Source of the DNA: Spirosoma montaniterrae
GTDB lineage: Bacteria > Bacteroidota > Bacteroidia > Cytophagales > Spirosomataceae
Assembly (NCBI RefSeq): GCF_001988955.1
Contig: NZ_CP014263.1
Coordinates: forward strand, 3,442,001-3,506,000
Length of the DNA stretch: 64,000 bases
Direction: 5' to 3'
A program made the translations under genes and the position numbers. Positions 16,410 to 25,010 of the stretch are shown here, in pieces. The notes below the pieces were generated by a model, which saw only the letters and a list, made by a program, of their open reading frames with translations, did no database searches and was not told where the DNA came from. Position 1 is the first letter of the stretch, and each line of letters begins with the position of its first letter.

Positions 16410-17357
16410 TCATAGGTCAACCCGCATTTGAATGTTGCTGCGCTCGTAGGGCGAAGGCGGGCCAACCACCTTTTTAAACCCCAATTTGTGGTACAGATTA
16501 ATGGCGGGCGTCAGTTTGGTATTGCTTTCTAAATAAACGCCCGGTGCGCCGAGGTCGCGGGCGCGCTGGAGGGCGGCCATGCCCAACCGATAGCCGATGC
16601 TGCGGCCCTGCACCGTGGGCGAAACGGCCATTTTAGCCAGTTCATACTCGCCGTTGGGCATCGGAATCAGCGCACAGGTACCAACGGGTTCGCCCTGATA
16701 CAGTGCCATCAAAATCTGTCCGCCGGGTTTCAGAATTTTCTCGTCGGGGAAGTCGAGGGCTTTACGGTCCTCGGCTTCTACCGTAAAATACTGCTCAATC
16801 CAGGCGTAGTTGAGCTGGCGGAAGGCATCGTGGTAAGCAGGTGTATACTCAACAATCTCTACCTGTTCGCCTTCGCGTTGCTTCCGTTCGGCCTGTATTC
16901 GGTCGCGTAATGACCGCTGATCGAGCAGGAATTCAAATTCAGTGAGAGCTTCGAGCAGGTTGTACTGACTTTCGGCCTGGAGTTTCTGCATAGCCGCGTC
17001 GAGGTCGGTGAGTTGTTCGTTCAGGGCCGGTATCAGGGCGCGTCCGGCGTCGGTCAGGCTCAGGTGGCTGCATCGGGCATCGCCCGGCTGCTTTATCACG
17101 GTTACTAATCCGTTCCGCTGCATTTCCTTCACCACCTGACTCACCGATGCGTGCGTTTGACCAATGCGTTCGGCCAGGCCGGTTGTGGTTTGTCCGTCCT
17201 GCTGCATGAGCGCGTAAAATACTGGGAACCAGCGGGGTTCGAGCGTGGAGCCGTATAGGGCGTAAACGGCACTATTCTCATCAGTCATCCGGTCGCCCAG
17301 CCGACGGATGCGGCTACCGAGCGCGATCCGGCCCAATTCATCGTAAATAGTAGGCAT
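16410..17357 (-). CDS. MarR/GNAT fusion: regulator with acetyltransferase domain
   Basis: A 315-residue bifunctional protein. Residues of about 1-150 form a MarR winged HTH (QDGQTTTGLAERIGQTHASV, SQVVKEMQRNGLVTVIKQPG, DARCSHLSLTDAGRAL). Residues of about 165-315 form a GNAT domain with acetyl-CoA motif A KMAVSPTVQGRSIGYRLGMA and the end NLYHKLGFKKVVGPPSPYER. This architecture recurs in Proteobacteria and Bacteroidota; the acetyltransferase is thought to modify small molecules or proteins under the same stress the regulator senses. A perfect 14-bp palindrome 15 bases upstream of the ATG is a plausible autoregulatory operator. Confidence 0.92.
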   Translation of the reverse strand: MPTIYDELGRIALGSRIRRLGDRMTDENSAVYALYGSTLEPRWFPVFYALMQQDGQTTTGLAERIGQTHASVSQVVKEMQRNGLVTVIKQPGDARCSHLSLTDAGRALIPALNEQLTDLDAAMQKLQAESQYNLLEALTEFEFLLDQRSLRDRIQAERKQREGEQVEIVEYTPAYHDAFRQLNYAWIEQYFTVEAEDRKALDFPDEKILKPGGQILMALYQGEPVGTCALIPMPNGEYELAKMAVSPTVQGRSIGYRLGMAALQRARDLGAPGVYLESNTKLTPAINLYHKLGFKKVVGPPSPYERSNIQMRVDL

Positions 17358-17371
17358 ATCTTAACAGTTTA

Positions 17372-17385
17372 CGTAAGTACTTACG
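17372..17385 (-). promoter_or_regulatory. CGTAAGTACTTACG palindrome, candidate MarR operator
   Basis: A perfect 14-base palindrome with extended partial symmetry (TTTACGTAAGTACTTACGCAA) lies 15 bases upstream of the MarR-GNAT start codon. MarR dimers bind such palindromes, often at their own promoters. The regulator assignment is inferred from position. Confidence 0.55.
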
Positions 17386-17465
17386 CAAGTATAAACACTT
17401 CGAGCGTAATGTCAAAGCACTGGATTAGCTGTAAAAACGCTCCGACCTTTAAAATTTTTACCAAG

Positions 17466-17679
17466 TTGACATTGCCTTGTCGTATGGCTGGGGTATGGCT
17501 GACGCAAAGGGCGATGGCTGACGCGAAGGAGACGCAAAGGGTTGCGTCTCTACGCCCGCCGATGGTATCTGTAGAGACGCAACCCTTTGCGTCTCCTTTC
17601 GCGTCAGCCATCACCCTTTGCGTCTCCTTCGCGTCAGCCATCGCCAGCCGCACCTCACACCTGATTCAATGTCGTATTA
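17466..17679. repeat. GAGACGCAA palindromic element, copy B (about 214 bp)
   Basis: This fills most of the 341-base spacer between the MarR-GNAT and glgE genes. It has the same outer ends as copy A at 14032-14247 (TTGACATTG..TTGTCGTATGG and ATTCAAT.TCGTATTA), and perfect 26-bp arms at 17528-17553 and 17571-17596. The 17-base loop is the reverse complement of copy A's loop apart from one missing base. No gene was recognised in it. Confidence 0.85.
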
Positions 17680-17698
17680 GATAAAAAAATCGTTCTGT

Positions 17699-19807
17699 CT
17701 ACACCTCAATTCGGAACAGGTGCATGGGCAACACATAGGGGTCGAGATCAACAAAATTCCACTCGCCTTTCCAGGGGTAGTACGCGCCCGTCAGCAGGTC
17801 GTGTACCTGATACGTCTGATCGGGATGAATACCCAGTTGCCAGATCGGCACCTGCACCAGTGCGGCCCGGCGTTGGTAGGCATCGGTATTTACCACAATC
17901 AGCAGCCGGTTGGCGTCTACGGTCGATTCGCCCGATGTTTTCAGATAGGCCATCACCGCGTCATCGTTCACGGTGCAGAACGTAATGTTGTTGGTTTGTT
18001 GGAGGGCTGCATTTTCGCGCCGAATGCGGTTGGTCAGACCAATCAAATACGTCAGTTTATTGGTTTTTTCCCAGTCCCAATACTTGATTTCGTACTTCTC
18101 TGAGTTCAGGTATTCTTCTTTGTTTGGGAACGGAATATGTTCCATCAACTCGAACGAGGGGCCGTAGATACCGTAGTTACTCGATAACGTGGCGGCCATA
18201 AAATAGCGAATCAGGAACTGGGGTTCGTGACCTCCCTGCAAGCTATATGGGTTGATGTCGTGGGTGGTGGGCCAGAAGTTCGGGCGGAAGAAATACTTCA
18301 TTTCACCCTGCGTCAGCTCGGTCATGTACTGCTGCAACTCGGCTTTGTTATTGCGCCAGGTGTAGTAGGTGTACGAATGCGCGAATCCGCGTTTCGCCAA
18401 TTCCTGCATCACCTTCGGCTTAGTGAATGCTTCCGACAAAAATAGCATGTCGGGGAACTCCTTCTTGACCTCGGCAATGACCCACTCCCAGAATGCAAAC
18501 GGCTTGGTATGCGGATTATCGACCCGCACGATACGCACCCCCCACGACGCCCACACCAGCAAGACCCGCTTCAACTCCTGCCACAGATTTTGCCAGTCTT
18601 CCGTCTCGAAATACACCGGGTAAATATCCTGGTATTTTTTTGGCGGATTTTCGGCGTACTGAATGGTGCCATCGGGCCGTTTTTTGAACCATTCGGGGTG
18701 CTCTTTAGCCCACGGATGATCGGGCGAACATTGAATGGCGAGGTCCATCGCCACTTCCATACCGTAGTTGGCGGCAATGGCAATCAGGTGTTTAAAGTCC
18801 TCGACCGTACCGAGTTCGGGGTGAATGGCATCATGACCGCCCAGTTCGGAGCCAATGCCGTAGGGCACACCCGGATCGCCGGGCTGGCAAACTACCGAAT
18901 TGTTTTTACCCTTGCGGTGGGCCATGCCAATCGGGTGAATCGGCGGCAGGTACAGCACGTCGAAACCCATACCGGCAATGCGCGGCAGCAGAGCCTCCAC
19001 GTCGCGGAAGGTACCGTGTTTGCCCTCCTCGCGGGCGGCAGAACGCGGAAACAGGCAATACCAGGTGCTGAATCCAGCACGGGCGCGGTCGACCTCAACC
19101 CCCAGCGAATTTTGCGAGTCATGCATGTAGCGCGTAGGGTGCTGCCGTTCGGGGTAAAGTTTTGTATAAAACGTAAACTGATCGCTTTCGGCTACCGACA
19201 CGGCTTCGTTGTATTGCGCGTCGGCAGGGTCGGCGGCACCAGCCCGAAACAGCGCGGCCATCTCGCGCAGGGCGTCGGCATCGTGTTCGTTGCCGGCACG
19301 TTCAGCCCGTTGCGCCATGCCGTCTACATACTGCGCCCCGGCCAGCAGTTCGCTTGTAATGGTCTGACCATCGGCTACTTTCAGGTGAATTTCGTGCTGC
19401 CACGATCCCGGATGATCGACCCACGCTTCGATGGTATACGTGTATCGGCCCTGCTTCTCGACCACGAACGATGCGCCCCAGCGGTCGTTTACCAGCAACG
19501 CCATACTGGTTTCCTGAAAAGCGTCGTCGTCGGTATGTTTGTAGAGCAGCCGGGCCAGCAGGTAATCATGTCCGTCAGCAAATATATCGGCTTCTACGGC
19601 GATGACGTCGCCCGGAACGGCTTTGATAGGGAAACGCCCACCGTCGATTTCGGGGACAACTTTTTCAATTACCACCCGGCGTTGCCCGTTGGTGGGTAAT
19701 GTATTGCTTATCGGAGCAGTTGGGAGGGAGACGGTTTCCTGCGGTATGGTTGCAGAGGTTGAGCGCGAACGGGTCGACGGTTTCTTCGGCGATTTGGGCG
19801 AGTTCAT
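17699..19807 (-). CDS. glgE: alpha-1,4-glucan:maltose-1-phosphate maltosyltransferase
   Basis: A 702-residue GH13_3 enzyme that transfers maltosyl units from maltose-1-phosphate to alpha-1,4-glucans. After a low-complexity basic start, residues of about 45-200 form the N-terminal beta-sandwich (RRVVIEKVVPEIDGGRFPIK). The catalytic barrel shows FDVLYLPPIHPIGMAHRKGK, the nucleophile aspartate in VRIVRVDNPHTKP, the acid/base glutamate in MLFLSEAFTKP and the final region YFRPNFWPTTHDINPYSLQG. Phosphate-binding GlgE features such as NPPKKYQDIYP are present. No other glycogen genes are adjacent. It ends a long minus-strand run, 97 bases from the haloperoxidase-like gene. Confidence 0.93.
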   Translation of the reverse strand: MNSPKSPKKPSTRSRSTSATIPQETVSLPTAPISNTLPTNGQRRVVIEKVVPEIDGGRFPIKAVPGDVIAVEADIFADGHDYLLARLLYKHTDDDAFQETSMALLVNDRWGASFVVEKQGRYTYTIEAWVDHPGSWQHEIHLKVADGQTITSELLAGAQYVDGMAQRAERAGNEHDADALREMAALFRAGAADPADAQYNEAVSVAESDQFTFYTKLYPERQHPTRYMHDSQNSLGVEVDRARAGFSTWYCLFPRSAAREEGKHGTFRDVEALLPRIAGMGFDVLYLPPIHPIGMAHRKGKNNSVVCQPGDPGVPYGIGSELGGHDAIHPELGTVEDFKHLIAIAANYGMEVAMDLAIQCSPDHPWAKEHPEWFKKRPDGTIQYAENPPKKYQDIYPVYFETEDWQNLWQELKRVLLVWASWGVRIVRVDNPHTKPFAFWEWVIAEVKKEFPDMLFLSEAFTKPKVMQELAKRGFAHSYTYYTWRNNKAELQQYMTELTQGEMKYFFRPNFWPTTHDINPYSLQGGHEPQFLIRYFMAATLSSNYGIYGPSFELMEHIPFPNKEEYLNSEKYEIKYWDWEKTNKLTYLIGLTNRIRRENAALQQTNNITFCTVNDDAVMAYLKTSGESTVDANRLLIVVNTDAYQRRAALVQVPIWQLGIHPDQTYQVHDLLTGAYYPWKGEWNFVDLDPYVLPMHLFRIEV

Positions 19808-19903
19808 GCGGGATTCAGTCGGTTGGTTATGTCAGGCTCTTGAAAATAGCCTGACAATGTTACGAAGAAAACCCGCATACGCCGTTCCTTTTCAGCCGGT
19901 CAT

Positions 19904-21400
19904 TTACTTCGCTCCGTCGGCTTTGGACCAGTCGGCAGCAATTTTACCGACAGCCGCGCCGGTTTTCGCGCCTTCATCTACATCGAAGCGGTAGTTTGTT
20001 CCAGCATACACCCGCGCCAACCCCGCTTCATTGGCCTGCCCAGTCAACTTCGATGCATCGCCGGGAAACAAATGGCCCAGCACTACAGCCGCCGAAGCCG
20101 CGCTGACGGCGTGATTGGATGGATAGCCCGGCGAGTTGGGTATCAGCGCAACTGTTTTAATCCGGGCGTCTATCTGTGATGGGCGCGGCACAAAATAGCG
20201 GTATTTGGTTTGCCACGTTACCGTCGTAGCGTCGTGCAGGGCGCGGTTGAGCAGGGCGTAGGTGCGGGCTGCGCGGAGTTCGTTCTGCGCAGTCTGCTGA
20301 ATCAGTTCTTCGGCAATACGATTCCAATGCCCGGCCACGGCATAACTGCCCACACCATCGCTCCAGAAGTCGGCAATGCGCCACTGTTCGCGGCTGCGCG
20401 TGTCTGATATTGTACGTATTTCGGCCAATGCCTGCTGAAACGCGGGCGAGGTGGTTGCTGGGGGTGGTCCGGGAGCCGTTCGGCCAACCGCCGTAGCATC
20501 GAACCACGTTTGTACCGACCCGGCCAGCGGCAACACGGGCGCACGAGCCGGAATCTCCAGACTCTGCCACTTAGTATCATAAGGCGCACGGGCCAGCAAC
20601 GTCGGCCACGTATTAGCGGGGTCGTGGGCCTGCGCAAATCCGTCGGTGCGGGCGCGGCTGACTACCGAAGTAGCTACCGTTGCACCCAGCGTTTCGCCCG
20701 CTTGCAGGTCGCTCGGCACGCACGCACCGGCCCACACGCGGCTTTGCTTATGTTCGGTGGCTTTCGCTTTTAGCCAGTCCGCTTCGTTCGGAAACAAAAA
20801 CGTCAGCATCTGGTAGGACGCTTCGGCTACGGCGGCATCTTCCGACGGGTAACTGGGTACGTCGGCCACAGGAATACGCGGCTGTACACCCTGTCGTTCG
20901 AGCGCGGGGCGGTTATATTGAAATTTGGCCCGCCAGGTCATCACGAGCGCGTCGTACTGCGCTACGCTCAGATAGGCCAGCAGCCGGGCGGCAAACGGCG
21001 CATCAGACATTGGTTTTGCAACATCATACGCTGCATAGCGGCCCGTAGCGGCATCGTAAGCAGGCATCACATTGTACTTGGCGATGAGTTGCCGGGCAAT
21101 CTGATTCCAGCGTTGTACACCCCCGTAGGCCCAGTACGTAACGGCGGTATTCTGCTCCGGCGTGGTGCCTGCCAGTCCGTTTTTTACTGCCGTCAACTCG
21201 CGCTGATACGCATCCGACGACACAGCCGCCGGAGCCGGAACACCCACGCCCGACCGTAGCACCACCGTTTGCCAATTACCCCCGTCGGGGTCGGTCGTGG
21301 CTGGTGGAGTCAGCGGCAAAATACCTTCGCTGATCGTCGGCTCTTTACAAGCCGCGAGCGCGAAGAGGAAAGATATACTATTGCTTTTTTCATTAATCAA
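19904..21400 (-). CDS. PAP2/vanadium haloperoxidase-like lipoprotein with altered metal site
   Basis: A 498-residue protein of the vanadium-dependent haloperoxidase/PAP2 superfamily. The short signal FLFALAACKEP carries a possible lipobox. The three active-site motifs are K399-x6-R406-P (KYRYFVPRP), PSNH with H430, and R463-x5-N469 (ARVYAGTNYRFD). In the family the last position is histidine, which coordinates vanadate or forms the phosphohistidine; here AAC encodes Asn. The paralogue at 30110-31660 keeps that histidine. The gene start overlaps the end of an outer-membrane protein gene by 4 bases, the same pairing as in the second locus. Either activity has changed or another residue substitutes. 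Confidence 0.8.
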   Translation of the reverse strand: MINEKSNSISFLFALAACKEPTISEGILPLTPPATTDPDGGNWQTVVLRSGVGVPAPAAVSSDAYQRELTAVKNGLAGTTPEQNTAVTYWAYGGVQRWNQIARQLIAKYNVMPAYDAATGRYAAYDVAKPMSDAPFAARLLAYLSVAQYDALVMTWRAKFQYNRPALERQGVQPRIPVADVPSYPSEDAAVAEASYQMLTFLFPNEADWLKAKATEHKQSRVWAGACVPSDLQAGETLGATVATSVVSRARTDGFAQAHDPANTWPTLLARAPYDTKWQSLEIPARAPVLPLAGSVQTWFDATAVGRTAPGPPPATTSPAFQQALAEIRTISDTRSREQWRIADFWSDGVGSYAVAGHWNRIAEELIQQTAQNELRAARTYALLNRALHDATTVTWQTKYRYFVPRPSQIDARIKTVALIPNSPGYPSNHAVSAASAAVVLGHLFPGDASKLTGQANEAGLARVYAGTNYRFDVDEGAKTGAAVGKIAADWSKADGAK

Positions 21401-22299
21401 ATGCCGATCACCAGCCCGCCACTTACCCGCGAGGCTTTGCCGATGTTTTGTCCGCTAAGTGTAGTGCTGTATCCCGCCGTTAAACCGAGTTTACCAATCA
21501 GTCGCAGGTAGGCGTTGGCACCTGCCCGCGTAAAGCCAACGGCATTGGTCGGAAATGGAATGCCGGGGCCGATGTCGGTGCCACTGCTGTAGGGCGTTTG
21601 CTGCTGAAACCAGCCATCGACATAAAACCGTTTGGCCGACACGCCCCCGCGCAGCACAAATTCAGTTACGTCGGGGACGTTGACTTTGTAGCCAGTATTG
21701 GGGTTGAGTTGAGCCGGGTCGTAATAGCTCACGATACGGTCGAGGGTGACGGGGCCGCGCCGGATGTAGCCATACTGACCGGTCAGGAAAAACGCGCCTG
21801 ATGTAAAGTGCAACATGGTGCGCCCGTCGAAGTTGCGCGAACCCCGCCCGATGGTCACGAGCGCGTCGGTAACGTAGTTTTGCAGCGGCAGCGAATACCC
21901 CACCGCAAACAGCCACGACAGCCGCGCTTTACCGAGTTTGTAATCATACGCTTCCCAGCGCAAAGCTGCCGACAAATCCTGCAACCCCTCCTGTTTGGGC
22001 CAATAGCCCGCGCTGGCTTCGGCCCGCACATACGACGCGTTTACGATCAGGTCGAGGTCGTAGCCGAGGCCATACACGCCATAGGCATTGAGCGACTGCG
22101 TGGTGACGGTGCCCAGATTCGGATTACGCGTTTCGGTAGTGCCGACGTAATACGTATCGAACGATTCGGTCGAAGCCGTAAGGGCTAAACTGGCTTTCCG
22201 CTGCCCGCGCATAAAGCCATCGACCAATCCCTGCGCCCACAGTTGACCGCTGAAAATCAGGCAAAAAACTATAGCAACGGTAAGAATGGAAATGCGCAT
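21397..22299 (-). CDS. outer-membrane beta-barrel (phenol MetA-like transporter family)
   Basis: A 300-residue protein with a cleavable signal (ISILTVAIVFCLIFSGQLWA then QG). The mature part has alternating beta strands with aromatic girdles (LDLIVNASYVRAEASAGYWP, SWLFAVGYSLPLQNYVTDAL, FFLTGQYGYIRRGPV) and a barrel-like C-terminus, a pattern shared with the PF13557-type putative outer-membrane transporters. GLQDLSAALRWEAY matches GIQDLSAWLKANLY in the paralogue at 31669-32568. It is translationally coupled to the haloperoxidase-like gene, so the barrel may pass or present its substrate. Function is unproven. Confidence 0.7.
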   Translation of the reverse strand: MRISILTVAIVFCLIFSGQLWAQGLVDGFMRGQRKASLALTASTESFDTYYVGTTETRNPNLGTVTTQSLNAYGVYGLGYDLDLIVNASYVRAEASAGYWPKQEGLQDLSAALRWEAYDYKLGKARLSWLFAVGYSLPLQNYVTDALVTIGRGSRNFDGRTMLHFTSGAFFLTGQYGYIRRGPVTLDRIVSYYDPAQLNPNTGYKVNVPDVTEFVLRGGVSAKRFYVDGWFQQQTPYSSGTDIGPGIPFPTNAVGFTRAGANAYLRLIGKLGLTAGYSTTLSGQNIGKASRVSGGLVIGI

Positions 22300-22407
22300 A
22301 AAGTCGGGTTAGTTGGGTAAAGATAGCCCCTTTGGTCCAACCGATGTAGCTGACATGCTTTTTTCTGTGTTAACGGGACGGTTGTTTCGCACCATCGACT
22401 GTACAAC

Positions 22408-23625
22408 TTACCGCGCTGTTTCAGGGTGAAACGATTTCCACGAGTGCCAGAATTCCTGATAGGCGTTTGGTATTGGCCCCAGTTTACGCCCGCGCAACGG
22501 CCCGGCTATGCAATGACCGCGCCAGGTCCAGACGGAGCCGGTTTCACGGTCGATCAGTTGGCAGTTAGCATAGTGAAACGTGAGCGTTTTCACACCCACC
22601 CGCCGACTCCAGACGCCAAACGAAACACTATCTGAAGCCATCGTAAGCAGCATCGGTTCGCCCCCCAGCACATCGCTCAACATACGCTGTTGCTGTAGCG
22701 CATTCCAGTCGTAGGCTTTGGCAAAACCGGCCCGTTCTACGCCAATCACCCACGATTTGGGTTGCCACGAGGCCGAATCGCGTTTGGTCAGGCTCCCCGT
22801 CGAGCGGCCCCGTTCGTAGTTTTTCATACTGTCAAATTCATCGGCAAAAATCGAATCGGCCTGCAACACGCGCGTGTTGGGGTGTTCAGCGGCCCACGCC
22901 CGCAGGGTCATCTGCCGGGCGGGGAGGTCGGCCATCGTTTGCCCTCGCAACGGTCCTACGATGGCTTCACCCGTAGCCTGCCGCCACCACGTGCCAGTGC
23001 GTTTATCTTCAAACATGGCATTGAAATGGTCCATGCCAACCAGCCGGAATTCGTCGGCCTGCCCCTGCACGAGTGGGCTAAATACCCGGCCCGTGCGACA
23101 AACGGTACAGTACGTGACCATAATCGGTTGTCCACCCACCGTGTCGCGTACCTGATGGTGGTAGCCAATGAGTTGAATCGGGTAGGCCGTAGCTTCGCCC
23201 ACTGATTCGAAACCCAGCACAAGGTTATCGAGCGGAATTTTGTTCTCACTCATGGGCACCACGCGCTTATGAATCGGCTGCAAAAACATCCGGTCGGCCA
23301 GCATCTCGCGGTTCACTAAGTACAGCACTACGCCATAAGCCATGAGCAACCCGCCTGCTGCAAAGCGATACCAATTTTTCGTTGGCCGAAACAGCACCTG
23401 CCAGGCCGGATAGGCCAGCAGCAACAGCCCAACCGCCCGCAGCCAGCCGATGTTATGGTGCAGCCAGTAAGCCTGTTCGACCCGCCGGAGAGCCGACCGG
23501 GCCGCGTCGCCATCCAGCCCCAGTTGACTACCCGGAAACGGCATGATAAAATACACGCGGGCCGCTTCAAGCAGGATAAGCAGCAATGCACTGACAATGA
23601 ACCAGATAAACTTTTCCATAATCAC
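22408..23625 (-). CDS. DUF3179 membrane-anchored protein
   Basis: A 405-residue protein. Three or four N-terminal hydrophobic helices (FIWFIVSALLLILLEAARVY, AVGLLLLAYPAWQVLF, FAAGGLLMAYGVVLYLV) precede an exported DUF3179 domain. The domain shows GQPIMVTYCTVCRTGRVF, with a CxxC-like pair, and WWRQATGEAIVGPLRGQTMA repeated in degenerate form as VWTWRGHCIAGPLRGRKLGP. The biochemical role of DUF3179 is unknown. Its start overlaps by 4 bases the end of an AhpD-like gene, implying coupling, and it lies among peroxidase-like genes, which suggests a redox or metal role. Confidence 0.82.
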   Translation of the reverse strand: MIMEKFIWFIVSALLLILLEAARVYFIMPFPGSQLGLDGDAARSALRRVEQAYWLHHNIGWLRAVGLLLLAYPAWQVLFRPTKNWYRFAAGGLLMAYGVVLYLVNREMLADRMFLQPIHKRVVPMSENKIPLDNLVLGFESVGEATAYPIQLIGYHHQVRDTVGGQPIMVTYCTVCRTGRVFSPLVQGQADEFRLVGMDHFNAMFEDKRTGTWWRQATGEAIVGPLRGQTMADLPARQMTLRAWAAEHPNTRVLQADSIFADEFDSMKNYERGRSTGSLTKRDSASWQPKSWVIGVERAGFAKAYDWNALQQQRMLSDVLGGEPMLLTMASDSVSFGVWSRRVGVKTLTFHYANCQLIDRETGSVWTWRGHCIAGPLRGRKLGPIPNAYQEFWHSWKSFHPETAR

Positions 23626-24194
23626 TTCACCGTATAAATTTCCCCATCGACATACCCCGCTTCGGCGACATGGGCGGCTCGTTGGCGATACAGGTCTTCA
23701 TCGTGGTGGGTTAACGTTGCCAGCCCATCGACGTAGCGATTGCAAAGACAGAAAAAAGCCGCAATCAACACCGTATCGTGAATGTCGCGGTCAGTAGCTC
23801 CTTCGGCGCGGGCCGCTGCTACCTGGTCGGGCGTGACGTGCTTACCCCCTTTCTGTACGCTCGCAGCAATGGTAAGCAGGGTTTTCAGCCGGGGCGAAAT
23901 ATCGGTTTGCTGATAGTCGCACTTTACGGCCTGAATCAGACTCCAATCGTCGTCGCCGAGGTGGTGGCTGGCAATGGCCCCGTGAATCGTCTGGCAGAAA
24001 TGGCAGTCGTTCAGGGCTGAAACATGCGTTCCAATTAACTCACGTTCGCCCATGCTCAGGGTTTGGTCGGGCAGGCTGGCGTTGGCACGTAAGAGCGTGT
24101 TGGCAAGGTCATTGATAGGGCTTGCCGTTTCGGGGCTGAACAACATTGGTCCGCGAATGCCGGGAACGCCGGGCGTAAAGTCAATATGTGGCAT
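23622..24194 (-). CDS. AhpD-like peroxidase-related protein (CxxC form)
   Basis: A 190-residue carboxymuconolactone decarboxylase/AhpD-fold protein. The core is GERELIGTHVSALNDCHFCQ then TIHGA, giving the E-x(n)-CxxCxxxH thiol active site of AhpD-type alkylhydroperoxidases. The second half repeats the fold (KLKTLLTIAASVQ region, DRDIHDTVLIAAFFCLCNRY, VDGLATLTHHD). It starts with the same PHIxxxPGxPGIRG pattern as two other copies in this window and ends overlapping DUF3179. AhpD proteins reduce peroxides using a CxxC pair, but the electron donor here is unknown. Confidence 0.85.
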   Translation of the reverse strand: MPHIDFTPGVPGIRGPMLFSPETASPINDLANTLLRANASLPDQTLSMGERELIGTHVSALNDCHFCQTIHGAIASHHLGDDDWSLIQAVKCDYQQTDISPRLKTLLTIAASVQKGGKHVTPDQVAAARAEGATDRDIHDTVLIAAFFCLCNRYVDGLATLTHHDEDLYRQRAAHVAEAGYVDGEIYTVK

Positions 24195-24313
24195 TTTTTT
24201 CGTTGTTTTGTGATTGTAACGATGCCCCCGGTCGGCAAGGCCAGCCGGGGGACATGTACTACCAACCTATGATGAGTTTGAAAGCCCGGTCGGTTTGGCC
24301 GGGTTTTCATGTT

Positions 24314-24874
24314 TTATCGAGTTGCCGACTCTGGTGTTATGTAGCCCAGCGTCCCCATACGTTCGCCCATTGCGTCGTAAGCTGCCGGGTCGGTGGGCGT
24401 GAGCGTGGCAAGGCCATCGACGTAACGATTGAACATACAGAATGAAGCCGCAATCTGCACCGTGTCATGGATATCGCCGTCGGCAGCTCCTTCGGCACGG
24501 GCCGCAGCCACTACGTCGTCCGATACCGTTCGGGCATCGGTGGCTACGCGTTCGGCAATGGTCAGCAACGCCCGTAGTTTAGGCGAAATGGGTGCCGATT
24601 CGGGGGCTGTTAGTGTCGCATCGACCAGGTCACGTTGCTCGCCATACAGGTAGCGGGCCGCAGCCGCGTGGCTGTTCCTGCAAAAATCCGTGCAGTTCTG
24701 GCTTGATACATAAGCCGCGATAAGTTCGCGCTCGGCGTTGGTCAGGGTGCTATCGGGCGAACCAGCCCGGAGCAGAGCCTGCGCCAGATTGTACAGGTGT
24801 TGACCGGTATCGGGGCGGTACATCGCCAGACCGCGAATACCGGGCGCATCGTTGTTGAGTTGAATATGAGGCAT
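24314..24874 (-). CDS. AhpD-like peroxidase-related protein (CxxxC form)
   Basis: A 186-residue paralogue of the upstream and downstream AhpD-like proteins (MPHIQLNNDAPGIRGLAMYR). The active-site region is NAERELIAAYVSSQNCTDFC then RNSHAAAA. The first cysteine sits one residue earlier than in the CxxC paralogue, giving CxxxC before the conserved histidine. The rest of the fold is intact (DGDIHDTVQIAASFCMFNRY, VDGLATLTPTD). It is transcribed in the direction of AhpD1 and DUF3179, separated by 119 bases from the next start. Redox activity is likely but the displaced cysteine may change it. Confidence 0.82.
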   Translation of the reverse strand: MPHIQLNNDAPGIRGLAMYRPDTGQHLYNLAQALLRAGSPDSTLTNAERELIAAYVSSQNCTDFCRNSHAAAARYLYGEQRDLVDATLTAPESAPISPKLRALLTIAERVATDARTVSDDVVAAARAEGAADGDIHDTVQIAASFCMFNRYVDGLATLTPTDPAAYDAMGERMGTLGYITPESATR

Positions 24875-24885
24875 AATTTTTTAGG

Positions 24886-25003
24886 GACACAGAGATGCAC
24901 AAAGTTTACACGGAGATACACAGAGGTCATAGTCTCAAACACAAATAGCTTTTAAGAAAAAATCTCTGTGAAGCTCTGTGCCTTCTCTGTGCATCTCTGT
25001 GTC
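24886..25003. repeat. intergenic inverted repeat, 16-bp arms
   Basis: GACACAGAGATGCACA (24886-24901) and its exact complement at 24988-25003 enclose further AGAGAT/CTCTGTG repeats. It occupies the spacer between the MFS and AhpD-like genes, both on the minus strand. It may form a long hairpin in RNA, acting as a terminator or processing site. Confidence 0.7.
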
Positions 25004-25010
25004 ATAACCT

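Noticed and set aside
18509..19699. 396-residue plus-strand reading frame
   Set aside because: It lies wholly opposite glgE, a clear GH13 enzyme, and its translation has no domain pattern. High GC third positions leave the antisense frame open.
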